Source: Microbacterium natoriense (lineage in GTDB: Bacteria; Actinomycetota; Actinomycetes; Actinomycetales; Microbacteriaceae). From it: a stretch of DNA of 64,000 bases. The DNA lies in NCBI RefSeq assembly GCF_030816295.1, contig NZ_JAUSXV010000001.1, positions 3,844,001 to 3,908,000 on the forward strand. The letters run 5' to 3'. This document shows, piece by piece, positions 24,595-32,502 of this stretch. A model generated the notes under the pieces. The model had not been told where the DNA came from and did not search any database. It saw nothing but the letters and a program-made list of their open reading frames with translations. Position 1 is the first letter of the stretch; each line of letters begins with the position of its first letter. A program made the translations under genes and the position numbers.

Positions 24595-25875
24595 ATGCCC
24601 GTCTCCACGCACGCCCTCGCCCACGCCGAGGATCTCGCCGACTTCGTCGCCGCATCTCCGTCCAGCTACCACGCAGCCGAGGAGGTGGCCCGCCGGCTCG
24701 AGTCGGCGGGTTTCGCCCGGCTTCGCGAAGAGGACGCCTGGTCGGTGCAGCCGGGAGGCCGCTACGTCGTGGTGCGCGACGGTGCCGCCATCGCCTGGAC
24801 GGTTCCTTCGGATGCCGTCGCCACGACGCCCGTTCACATCCTCGGCGCGCACACCGACTCCCCCGGCTTCAAGCTCAAGCCCCAGCCGACGACCGGGTCG
24901 GCCGGCTGGCTGCAGGCGGCCGTCGAGGTCTACGGCGGCCCGCTGCTGAACTCCTGGCTCGATCGGGAGCTTCGCCTGGCCGGGCGCCTCGCCCTCGCCG
25001 ACGGCCGGGTGGTGCTGGCCGACACGGGCGCTCTGCTGCGTCTGCCGCAGCTGGCCGTGCACCTCGATCGCGAGGCGAACACCGGTCTCGCACTCGACAA
25101 GCAGTTCCAGACCCAGCCCGTGTGGGGCCTGGGAGATCCGACGCAGAACGACATCCTCGCGGAGCTCGCCGCGTCCGCCGGGGTCTCGGCATCCGACATC
25201 CGCGGGTACGACGTCGTCATCGCCGACTCCGCACGGGGCGCGGTGTTCGGCAAGGACAGCGCCTTCTTCGCATCGGGCCGCCTCGACGACCTCGCCTCCG
25301 TGCACGCGGGCGTGGTCGCCCTCTCTTCGCACTCCACGGACGCGGGCCCGATCGCCGTGCTCGCGGTCTTCGATCACGAGGAGCTCGGCTCCGGTTCCCG
25401 CTCGGGAGCCGGCGGCCCCTTCCTCGAAGATGTGCTCGAGCGCGTGTACGCCGGGCTCGGCGCGGACTCCTCGGCGCGCCGGCGCGCCTACTCGTCGTCG
25501 TGGTGCCTGTCGAGCGACGTGGGTCACTCCGTGCACCCGAACTACGTCGGCAAGCACGACCCCGTCGTGCACCCGGTGCTCGGCTCGGGGCCCATCCTCA
25601 AGCTCAACGCGAATCAGCGCTACGCGACGGATGCCGTCGGCTCCGCCGCCTGGCGGGCCTGGTGCGAGAGTGCGGGTGTGCGCCCCCAGGAATTCGTGTC
25701 GAACAACAACGTGCCGTGCGGGTCGACGATCGGTCCGATCACCGCGACGCGTCTCGGCATCCGCACCGTCGATGTCGGCATCCCGATCCTCTCGATGCAC
25801 TCCGCCCGCGAACTGGCCGGTGTCTCCGACCTGCACGATCTGACGCGCGTCGCCGGAGCGTTCTTCGCCGGCTGA
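24595..25875 (+). CDS. apeB: M18-family aspartyl aminopeptidase
   Basis: A 426-residue cytosolic dinuclear-zinc aminopeptidase of family M18, removing N-terminal acidic residues from peptides. Metal- and active-site segments are visible: HILGAHTDSPG (first His/Asp), FASGRLDDLASVHAG (bridging Asp), AVFDHEELGSGSRSGAGG (catalytic Glu pair), and the late VDVGIPILSMHSARE with the final His ligand. Length fits the bacterial family (about 420-430). The start at 24595 follows GCAGGAAGGT; a longer reading from 24532 lacks conserved sequence. It is divergent from the surface-protein gene, with 168 bp between the two starts. Confidence 0.93.
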   Translation: MPVSTHALAHAEDLADFVAASPSSYHAAEEVARRLESAGFARLREEDAWSVQPGGRYVVVRDGAAIAWTVPSDAVATTPVHILGAHTDSPGFKLKPQPTTGSAGWLQAAVEVYGGPLLNSWLDRELRLAGRLALADGRVVLADTGALLRLPQLAVHLDREANTGLALDKQFQTQPVWGLGDPTQNDILAELAASAGVSASDIRGYDVVIADSARGAVFGKDSAFFASGRLDDLASVHAGVVALSSHSTDAGPIAVLAVFDHEELGSGSRSGAGGPFLEDVLERVYAGLGADSSARRRAYSSSWCLSSDVGHSVHPNYVGKHDPVVHPVLGSGPILKLNANQRYATDAVGSAAWRAWCESAGVRPQEFVSNNNVPCGSTIGPITATRLGIRTVDVGIPILSMHSARELAGVSDLHDLTRVAGAFFAG

Positions 25876-25886
25876 GCCTCCGAGGA

Positions 25887-25970
25887 CCGCCCGCCACCAC
25901 ATCGTCGACGCGCCACCGCCGAATCGGCGTGAAGAACATGGTGGCGCGTCGCGAAAGTGGTGGCAGAGCG
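25887..25970. repeat. Intergenic inverted repeat (GGTGGCGCGTCG type)
   Basis: GGTGGCGCGTCG-N5-GTGGTGGC on the right (25940-25964) is matched by its complement on the left (25890-25917), with a 22-base loop that itself holds GCCG-AAT-CGGC. It lies between co-directional genes. The long imperfect palindrome looks like a miniature dispersed element or terminator; no second copy is seen in this window. Confidence 0.6.
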
Positions 25971-26025
25971 GGCGACGCGATGCCGACCGATTCCCCACCG
26001 GCGCTCGCGGTGCCAGGATGTGCAC

Positions 26026-27468
26026 ATGAGCGACAACAGGAGTGCGCTGATCGAGCGCGCCGGCATCGAGATCATCCCCGAGTCCGACCGGGGCGCGAAG
26101 CCCCGCGATCTGTTCTGGCCGTGGTTCGCCGCGAACGTGTCGGTGTTCGGCATGTCGTACGGCTCGTTCATCCTCGGTTTCGGCGTCTCCCTGTGGCAGG
26201 CGACCCTCGTCTCGGTGATCGGCATCGTCGTGTCGTTCTTCCTGTGCGGGTTGATCGCGATCGCCGGCAAGCGCGGATCCGCCCCCACCATGGTGCTGTC
26301 GCGCGCGGCTTTCGGGGTGCAGGGGCAGAAGCTTCCGGGCATCGTGTCGTGGCTGACCTCGATCGGCTGGGAGACGTCGCTGGCGATCACGGCCGTGCTC
26401 GCCACGGGAACGATCCTGCGCAGGCTCGGATGGGTGAGTGGGAACGACGACACCGCCGTGAAGATCATCGCGACGATCGCGGTCGCCGCACTGATCGTGG
26501 GCGCCTCGGTGCTCGGATACCACACGATCATGAAGCTGCAGTCGGTGCTTACCTGGCTCACCGGTGCGATGACGGTGCTGTTCCTGATCTTCACCTTCCG
26601 TCACATCCAGTGGGACGTCGCGTTCTCCCGCCCCGACGGCACCTTCGCGCAGACCGTGGGAGCGCTGGTCATGGTGATGACCGGCTTCGGGCTGGGCTGG
26701 ATCAACATCGCCGCCGACTGGTCGCGGTATCAGAAGCGCACGGCATCCGACGGGCAGATCATCGCCTGGAACACGATCGGCGGCTCGGTCGCTCCCGTCA
26801 TCCTCGTCTTCTTCGGCCTCCTGCTCGCGGGTTCCGACGACGAGCTGTCGGCAGCCGTCGGCGGCGACCCGATCGGCGCCCTCGCGACCCTGCTGCCGCC
26901 GTGGCTGCTGTTCCCGTTCCTGATCGTCGCGATCCTCACGCTCGTGTCCGGCGCGGTGCTCGGCATCTACTCCTCCGGCCTCACGCTGCTGAGCCTCGGC
27001 ATCCGCATCCCCCGCCCTGCCGCGGCCGCCGTCGACGGTGTCATCCTCACGACCGGAACGATCTTCGTGGTGTTCTTCGCGACGAGCTTCATCGGGCCGT
27101 TCCAGTCGTTCCTCATCACGCTGGGCGTGCCGATGGCGTCGTGGGCGGGCATCCTGATCGCCGACATCCTCCGCCGCCGCGCCGACTACGACGAGGCGGC
27201 CCTGTTCGACTCGCGCGGACGTTACGGCGCGGTCGACGGGCTGTCGATCGGCACCATGCTCGTCGCGACGGCGATCGGCTGGGGCTTCGTGATGAATCAG
27301 ATCCCCGGCACCCCCTGGAATGACTGGCAGGGCTACTTCCTCGATCTGTTCGGCTGGCGCGACGACTGGGGCTACGCGAACCTCGGCGTGCTGTTCGCCC
27401 TCGTGCTGTCGTTCCTCGTGACGTGGTTCGGACGGGCGGGAACGATCCGGCGGCAGGAGCAGGCGTGA
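26026..27468 (+). CDS. NCS1-family cytosine/purine permease
   Basis: A 480-residue transporter of the nucleobase:cation symporter-1 family, with about twelve hydrophobic segments. The N-terminal FWPWFAANVSVFGMSYGSFI and GKRGSAPTMVLSRAAFGVQG are typical family signatures. The central GWINIAADWSRYQKR also matches. The likely substrate is cytosine or a related nucleobase/allantoin-type compound; the next gene, a cysteine hydrolase, overlaps by four bases (GTGA), so uptake and hydrolysis of a ring-opened or amide substrate may be linked. The start ATG 26026 is six bases after CAGGAT, suggesting leaderless translation. Confidence 0.88.
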   Translation: MSDNRSALIERAGIEIIPESDRGAKPRDLFWPWFAANVSVFGMSYGSFILGFGVSLWQATLVSVIGIVVSFFLCGLIAIAGKRGSAPTMVLSRAAFGVQGQKLPGIVSWLTSIGWETSLAITAVLATGTILRRLGWVSGNDDTAVKIIATIAVAALIVGASVLGYHTIMKLQSVLTWLTGAMTVLFLIFTFRHIQWDVAFSRPDGTFAQTVGALVMVMTGFGLGWINIAADWSRYQKRTASDGQIIAWNTIGGSVAPVILVFFGLLLAGSDDELSAAVGGDPIGALATLLPPWLLFPFLIVAILTLVSGAVLGIYSSGLTLLSLGIRIPRPAAAAVDGVILTTGTIFVVFFATSFIGPFQSFLITLGVPMASWAGILIADILRRRADYDEAALFDSRGRYGAVDGLSIGTMLVATAIGWGFVMNQIPGTPWNDWQGYFLDLFGWRDDWGYANLGVLFALVLSFLVTWFGRAGTIRRQEQA

Positions 27469-28010
27469 CACAGTGGCTGGTCGTCATCGACCCGCAGAAC
27501 ATCTTCGCCTCCCCCGAATCGGCCTGGGGATCGCCGTTCTTCGCGGCGGCGATGCCGCGCATCAGCGAGCTGGCCGACGCCTTCGGCGAGCGCGTGATCG
27601 TGACGAGATGGATGCCGACAGCCGATCGATCGACCTCGTGGGGCGACTACTTCGCGGCATGGCCGTTCGCTGATCGACCGGCGACGGATCCGCTGTACGA
27701 CCTCGTCCCCGAGGCCGCTCACCTGACTCCGCATCCGACGCTCGATCTTCCGACCTTCGGCAAGTGGGGTGCCGAGATCGAGGCGATCGTGGGGCACGGG
27801 GCGCACGTCGTGCTTGCCGGAGTGTCGACCGACTGCTGCGTGCTGTCGACCGCGCTGGCGGCGGCGGATGCCGGTGCGCACGTCACGATCGCGGCCGACG
27901 CCTGTGCGGGGTCGACGGCGGAGAACCATGCGGCCGCGCTCCACGTCATGGGCCTGTACCCGCCGCAGATCACGATCGCCGACACCGCGAGCGTCCTCGC
28001 CACACTCTAG
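27465..28010 (+). CDS. Isochorismatase-like cysteine hydrolase
   Basis: A 181-residue cysteine hydrolase of the isochorismatase/nicotinamidase superfamily. The catalytic triad is visible: Asp in VVIDPQN (about 10), Lys in FGKWG (about 98) and Cys in GVSTDCCVLSTAL (about 122). It could hydrolyse an amide such as nicotinamide, a carbamoyl compound or N-carbamoyl-beta-alanine. The GTG start overlaps the stop of the NCS1 permease, so its product probably acts on what that permease imports. No metal-site His set of true nicotinamidases is evident. Ends 57 bases before the next gene. Confidence 0.82.
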   Translation: MTQWLVVIDPQNIFASPESAWGSPFFAAAMPRISELADAFGERVIVTRWMPTADRSTSWGDYFAAWPFADRPATDPLYDLVPEAAHLTPHPTLDLPTFGKWGAEIEAIVGHGAHVVLAGVSTDCCVLSTALAAADAGAHVTIAADACAGSTAENHAAALHVMGLYPPQITIADTASVLATL

Positions 28011-28067
28011 ATCCGCCCCTCGCCACACGAACCGGAATACTGCCACACTGTCGGTGGGAGGGGTTCC

Positions 28068-29129
28068 ATGAGCACGCACGCCGCAGAAGAGCGCACCGAC
28101 GACGTCGTCCACCCGAAGAAGCGACGCCGATGGCGGCGCACGAGGATCGCGCTCGGCATCATCGTCGCGGTCGTCGCCGTCGTCGCGATCATCGGATCGA
28201 TCACACCGTGGCCCTCGGCCATGGTGATCCGCTCGGTGTTCTCGAAGGGCGGGGACGACACCGCCGCCGAGATGGACAAGCACGTCCCCGACACGAAGCT
28301 CACCGAGACGCTCGACGTCGCCTACTCGGACGACGGCGTCGACACCACGATGGACGTCTTCTCCCCGGCATCCGCCACGGGCCCGCTGCCGACGATCGTG
28401 TGGATCCACGGCGGCGCCTGGATCTCAGGCTCCAAGGAGAACGTCGACCCGTACATGCGCATCCTCGCCGCCGAGGGGTACACGGCGATCGCGGTGAACT
28501 ACACGATCGGCCCCGAGGGCGTCTATCCCCTCGCAGTGCACCAGCTCAACGACGCCCTCGCCTACATCGACGAGCACGCGGACGAGCTCGGAGTCGACCC
28601 GACGCAGATCGTGCTCGCCGGGGACTCCGCAGGCGGGCAGCTGGCCAGCCAGATGGCGACGCTGATCACGAACCCCGAGTATGCCGAGATCATGGACATG
28701 ACCCCCGCGCTCACGGCGGATCAGGTCGTCGCGACGGTGCTCAACTGCGGCGTCTACGACCTCTCGGCGCTCGCCGAGCTCACAGGCCTCGTCGGCTGGG
28801 GCTTCAAGTCATCGATGTGGGCGTACGCCGGCACGAAGGACTGGGCCGAAGGCTCGACCGGAGCCACGATGTCGACGATCGACTGGGTCACCGCCGACTT
28901 CCCGACCACCTACATCTCCGGCGGCAACGGCGACGGGCTGACCTGGCTGCAGTCCATCCCGATGGCGAAGCGCCTCGACGAGCTCGGCGTCGAGGTCACG
29001 ACGCTCTTCTGGCCCGCTCCCCACGAGCCGTCGCTCCCGCACGAGTATCAGTTCCACCTCGACACTCCCGACGCACGGACCGCGCTGCAGAAGACGATCG
29101 ACTTCCTGAACGCGCACACCACGCACTGA
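28068..29129 (+). CDS. Membrane-anchored alpha/beta-hydrolase (HSL/esterase type)
   Basis: A 353-residue protein. A basic N-terminus (KKRRRWRRTR) is followed by one membrane helix at about residues 27-44 (LGIIVAVVAVVAIIGSI). The remainder is an outward-facing alpha/beta-hydrolase: oxyanion-hole IVWIHGGAWISG, nucleophile GDSAGGQLASQ with Ser near residue 186, and probable catalytic His in APHEPSLPHEYQF near 325. Substrate unknown; a lipid or carboxyl ester is likely. Start supported by GGGAGGGG. Followed by a very strong hairpin at 29165. Confidence 0.85.
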   Translation: MSTHAAEERTDDVVHPKKRRRWRRTRIALGIIVAVVAVVAIIGSITPWPSAMVIRSVFSKGGDDTAAEMDKHVPDTKLTETLDVAYSDDGVDTTMDVFSPASATGPLPTIVWIHGGAWISGSKENVDPYMRILAAEGYTAIAVNYTIGPEGVYPLAVHQLNDALAYIDEHADELGVDPTQIVLAGDSAGGQLASQMATLITNPEYAEIMDMTPALTADQVVATVLNCGVYDLSALAELTGLVGWGFKSSMWAYAGTKDWAEGSTGATMSTIDWVTADFPTTYISGGNGDGLTWLQSIPMAKRLDELGVEVTTLFWPAPHEPSLPHEYQFHLDTPDARTALQKTIDFLNAHTTH

Positions 29130-29164
29130 CGACATCCGTCTTCCGGCTTCCGGCCCTTGCAGTT

Positions 29165-29234
29165 CGGGGGACGACACGCCAGATCGGGGGACGAAAGTCG
29201 TGTTTCGTCCCCCGATGTGGCGTGTCGTCCCCCG
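29165..29234. terminator. 32-bp-arm hairpin between convergent genes
   Basis: Left arm 29165-29196 and right arm 29203-29234 match over 32 bases with one mismatch and a six-base loop (GTCGTG). Each arm also contains an internal near-duplication of GGGGGACGA. It sits between convergent genes, so it could terminate both transcripts; its length is unusual and suggests a miniature repeat element. Confidence 0.7.
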
Positions 29235-29281
29235 GATCGGAACGGTGCGGCACGGGTGCAGGCGGACGGATGCCGCGCGCG

Positions 29282-30658
29282 TCACTTCATGGTGTCGAGG
29301 ATGCCCACCAGATCGTCGAACGTCGTGAGCGGGTTGAGGATCGCGAATCGGGTGTTGGGGCGGCCCGCGTGCGAACTCGGCACCACGAAGGCGTGCTGCG
29401 TGTCGAGCAGTTGATCCGACCAGCGATCGTAGTCGGCGCGGTCCCAACCGTTGCGCTCGAACACCACGACCGACAGCTGCGGGTCGCGCACCAGCGTCAG
29501 CTCGGGGCGTCGGGCGATCTCCTCGGCGATGCGCTGCGTGAGCGCGAGCGTCGCGCTCACCGCCTCGCGGTAGGCCGTGACGCCATAGGTCGCGAGCGAG
29601 AACCACAACGGCAGGCCGCGGGGACGCCGGGTGAGCTGGATCGAGTAGTCCGAGGGGTTGAAGTCGTCGGCATCCGTCAGCGTGTCGAGGTACTCGGCGT
29701 GCTGCGTGTGGGCGCGGCGACCGCTCTCGGGATCGCGGTACAGCAGTGCGCAGCAGTCGAAGGGAGCGAACAGCCACTTGTGCGGGTCGACGATCATCGA
29801 GTCGGCGCGTTCGACGCCCGCGAAGATGTGCCGGGCTTCGGGCGCGAGCATCGCGGTGAGCCCGTAGGCGCCGTCGATGTGCAGCCAGAAGTCGAACTCG
29901 TCTTTCAGGGCGGCGATGCCGGCGATATCGTCGACGATCCCGAAGTTCGTGGATCCCCCGGTCGCGACGACGGCGCACACCTCGTCACCGTGCTCGGCGA
30001 GGGCCGCACGCACCCCCTCGGGGTGCAGCCTGCCGTCGGCGCCGGCCGGGACCAGCAGCACGTCGGCATCCATCACCTTGGCGGCCGACTTGTTCGAAGA
30101 ATGCGCCTCAGTGCTGCACACGATCTTCCAGCGCGTCGGGAGCTCCTTGCCCGCAGCGATCAGTCGAGCCTTGGTGGCCTCTCGTGCGGCCACGAGAGCC
30201 GACAGGTTGCCGATCGTGCCGCCCTGCACGAAGACGCCGCCGGCGGTGTCGGGCAGACCGAACTCGCGGGCGAGGAAGGCGAGCACCTCGTTCTCGGCGT
30301 GCACGGCGCCCGCGCCCTCGAGCCAGCTGCCGCCATAGAGCCCGGAGGCCGAGACGACGAGATCGAACGCGATCGCGGCCATGGTGGGCGCGGTCGGGAT
30401 GAACGACAGGTAGAGCGGATGACTCGTACTGAGGCACGCGGGGGCGAGCACGTGCTCGAAGGTCGCAAGCGCCCTGGTGGCGCCGAGCCCCTCGTCGGTG
30501 ATCGTGCGTCCGCCCGTCAGCCGGGTGAGCTCACCCGGTGTCTGCGGCTTGTCGAGCGGCACGAAGTCCGACAGCATCCGTCGCCTCGAATAGTCGAGGA
30601 CGGCGTCGACGATCGCCGTGGATTCGGCCGAAGCCGCGTGCATGCGTTCAGCTGCCAT
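29282..30658 (-). CDS. Group II pyridoxal-dependent decarboxylase
   Basis: A 458-residue PLP enzyme of the aromatic-amino-acid/glutamate/diaminobutyrate decarboxylase family. The cofactor Lys is near residue 294 in MIVDPHKWLFAPFD. Other conserved segments are the substrate-side HPLYLSFIPTAPT, GGSWLEGAGAVHAENEV, VQGGTIGNLSALVAARE and WLHIDGAYG (cofactor Asp). The amino-acid substrate is not determinable by eye; the length and layout fit aromatic-L-amino-acid or tyrosine decarboxylases. It lies 23 bases downstream of a tetR-type gene in the same operon, which probably controls it. The agmatine deiminase gene is divergent on the other side of that regulator. Confidence 0.87.
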   Translation of the reverse strand: MAAERMHAASAESTAIVDAVLDYSRRRMLSDFVPLDKPQTPGELTRLTGGRTITDEGLGATRALATFEHVLAPACLSTSHPLYLSFIPTAPTMAAIAFDLVVSASGLYGGSWLEGAGAVHAENEVLAFLAREFGLPDTAGGVFVQGGTIGNLSALVAAREATKARLIAAGKELPTRWKIVCSTEAHSSNKSAAKVMDADVLLVPAGADGRLHPEGVRAALAEHGDEVCAVVATGGSTNFGIVDDIAGIAALKDEFDFWLHIDGAYGLTAMLAPEARHIFAGVERADSMIVDPHKWLFAPFDCCALLYRDPESGRRAHTQHAEYLDTLTDADDFNPSDYSIQLTRRPRGLPLWFSLATYGVTAYREAVSATLALTQRIAEEIARRPELTLVRDPQLSVVVFERNGWDRADYDRWSDQLLDTQHAFVVPSSHAGRPNTRFAILNPLTTFDDLVGILDTMK

Positions 30659-30681
30659 GCGCTTTCCTGTTCTGTGTGGGG

Positions 30682-31266
30682 TCAGCCGAGGACGGCTGCG
30701 AGTGTGCGGCGGGCGAGGTCGGCCCGGTCGTGCGGAGTCCACTTGACCAGCGAGTGGGCGCTCATGCCGTCGACCATCGCGAGCAGCAGCCACGCGGCGG
30801 GCTCTGGATCGACGGCTCCTGCGGATGCGCGGCGGATGACGTCTTCGAGTCCGGACTGCCAGAGATCCATCTCATGACGGACCCGCTGCCCGAGCGCCTC
30901 GTTGCGAGCGCCGAGCGACCAGGACTGCACCCAGACCAGCGCGACGTCTTCGCGGGTGTCGTCGAGCAGCGTCTCGATCAGGCGCTGCAGGTTCTCGCGG
31001 AGGTCCCCCGAGAAGACGAAGCCGCCCAGAACCTCTTCGCGTTCGGCGGCGACGATCTCTCCGAACACCTCGGCGACGAAATCGTCCATCACCGGCCGGT
31101 AGTGCGCGATGAGCGCGGGCGTCACTCCCACGCGGCTCGCTACGGCGCGCACGGTGAGCGCGTCGATGCCGCTCTCGCACGCCAGCGCCTTGGCGCCGTC
31201 GACGATCGAACGCTCGCGCTCGGCGGGCGGCAGCCGCTTCGCCGCGGCTCTTGACGTGTTGTTCAT
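30682..31266 (-). CDS. TetR-family transcriptional regulator
   Basis: A 194-residue TetR-like repressor. The N-terminal helix-turn-helix is at about residues 15-60: RERSIVDGAKALACESGIDA then LTVRAVASRVGVTPALIAHY, the last being the recognition helix. The C-terminal ligand domain is helical. ATG 31266 is used because it opens the basic N-terminal arm (MNNTSRAAAKRLPP). It is transcribed ahead of the PLP decarboxylase gene with a short gap, and is divergent from agmatine deiminase. The choline/betaine-type BetI look and the amine context suggest control by an amine or amino acid; that is inference. Confidence 0.85.
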   Translation of the reverse strand: MNNTSRAAAKRLPPAERERSIVDGAKALACESGIDALTVRAVASRVGVTPALIAHYRPVMDDFVAEVFGEIVAAEREEVLGGFVFSGDLRENLQRLIETLLDDTREDVALVWVQSWSLGARNEALGQRVRHEMDLWQSGLEDVIRRASAGAVDPEPAAWLLLAMVDGMSAHSLVKWTPHDRADLARRTLAAVLG

Positions 31267-31358
31267 CACGGGATACCGTAGCACCTGTTGGCCACCCGTT
31301 CAATAGGCATCCGCCGCGGTTCCGATCTCGGCGAAGCACGGCACCCCGAGGAGACCCC

Positions 31359-32381
31359 ATGACCTGGCGAATGCCGGCAGAGACCGCCCGCCACGATCGC
31401 ATCTGGATGGCGTTCCCGGCCGAGGGGCAGACCCTGGGCGAGAACGCAACCGAACGCGAAGAGGGCTACGCCACCTGGACCGCCGTCGCGCACGCCGCCG
31501 CCGAGTTCACCCCGGTCTCGATGCTCGTCGACCCGAGCGAGCTCGACAGGGCGCGCCGCATGCTCAGCAAGACGATCGAGATCGTCGAGGCGCCTGTCGA
31601 CGAGTTCTGGATGCGCGACTCGGGGCCGAGCTTCGTCGTCTCCGACGACGGCCGCCTGGGCGCGGTCGACTGGATCTTCAACGGCTGGGGCGCTCCGGAA
31701 TGGGCGCAGTGGAGCAAGGCCGCTCAGCACGCCCGCATCATCGCGGGCGCCGTCGGGGCCGAGCTCGTCAGCTCCGTGCTGGTGAACGAGGGCGGCGGCA
31801 TCCACGTCGACGGGGAGGGCACCGTTCTTCTCACCGAGACCGTGCAGCTCGACAAGCGCCGCAACCCGTTCGCCGACCGGCAGCGGGTTGAGGCCGAGAT
31901 GCTGCGCACGATCGGCGCGACCGCAGCCGTCTGGCTGCCCAGAGGCCTCACCCGCGACTACGACGACTTCGGCACGAACGGCCACGTCGACATCGTCGCG
32001 ACCCTCGCCTCCCCCGGCCGCCTGCTGCTGCACGAGCAGCAGAACCCCGAGCATCCCGACTTCGAGGTCAGCCGGCAGCTGCGCGCGCACCTCGAGCAGC
32101 AGACGGATGCCGCCGGCCGCAGCTTCGAGATCATCGGGCTCCCCGCACCCGCCACGCTGCGCGACGACGAGGGCTTCGTCGACTGGAGCTATGTCAACCA
32201 CCTCGTCACGAACGACGGTGTCGTCGCCTGCGGATTCGGCGACGAGCAGGCGGATGCCGCGGCCCGCGCCATCCTCGCCGACGCCTATCCAGGGCGCACC
32301 GTCGTCACAGTCGACGCGCGCCCGCTGTTCGACCGCGGGGGCGGCATCCACTGCATCACCCAGCAGCAGCCGTCGCTCTGA
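31359..32381 (+). CDS. aguA: Agmatine deiminase family protein
   Basis: A 340-residue pentein-fold guanidine-modifying enzyme. The active-site Cys is near residue 332 in GGGIHCITQQQP, with VDEFWMRDSGPSFVV and GHVDIVATLASPG supplying the substrate-binding Asp/His residues. Agmatine deiminase converts agmatine to N-carbamoylputrescine and ammonia, in arginine/polyamine catabolism. The start ATG 31359 follows CGAGGAG. Next comes a hairpin made of two dispersed-repeat copies, then an amidase gene that might act on a related amide; no N-carbamoylputrescine amidase of the usual nitrilase family is present. Confidence 0.9.
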   Translation: MTWRMPAETARHDRIWMAFPAEGQTLGENATEREEGYATWTAVAHAAAEFTPVSMLVDPSELDRARRMLSKTIEIVEAPVDEFWMRDSGPSFVVSDDGRLGAVDWIFNGWGAPEWAQWSKAAQHARIIAGAVGAELVSSVLVNEGGGIHVDGEGTVLLTETVQLDKRRNPFADRQRVEAEMLRTIGATAAVWLPRGLTRDYDDFGTNGHVDIVATLASPGRLLLHEQQNPEHPDFEVSRQLRAHLEQQTDAAGRSFEIIGLPAPATLRDDEGFVDWSYVNHLVTNDGVVACGFGDEQADAAARAILADAYPGRTVVTVDARPLFDRGGGIHCITQQQPSL

Positions 32382-32397
32382 CCCGACCGCCCGTCTG

Positions 32398-32475
32398 CGT
32401 TTCGTCTCGCTTCGCTCGCTCAACGACCAACTTTCGCGGGTCGTTGAGCGAGGAGCGAAGCGACGAGACGAAACG
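32398..32475. repeat. Inverted pair of the dispersed repeat forming a long hairpin
   Basis: Left copy 32398-32428 (CGTTTCGTCTCGCTTCGCTC then GCTCAACGACC) is the reverse complement, with one short bulge, of the right copy 32439-32475. The arms are about 31 bases with a ten-base loop. It lies 17 bases past the agmatine deiminase stop and ends 27 bases before the amidase start. A hairpin this long could serve as a terminator between the two genes. Confidence 0.85.
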
Positions 32476-32502
32476 AAACGCATCAACCGACAAGGACTCA
32501 CG

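Noticed and set aside
24417..27471. Open frames of about 970 codons on both strands over the aminopeptidase and permease genes
   Set aside because: They run across two real genes and an intergenic palindrome without domains and are Arg/His/Asp-rich, typical of GC-rich shadow frames.
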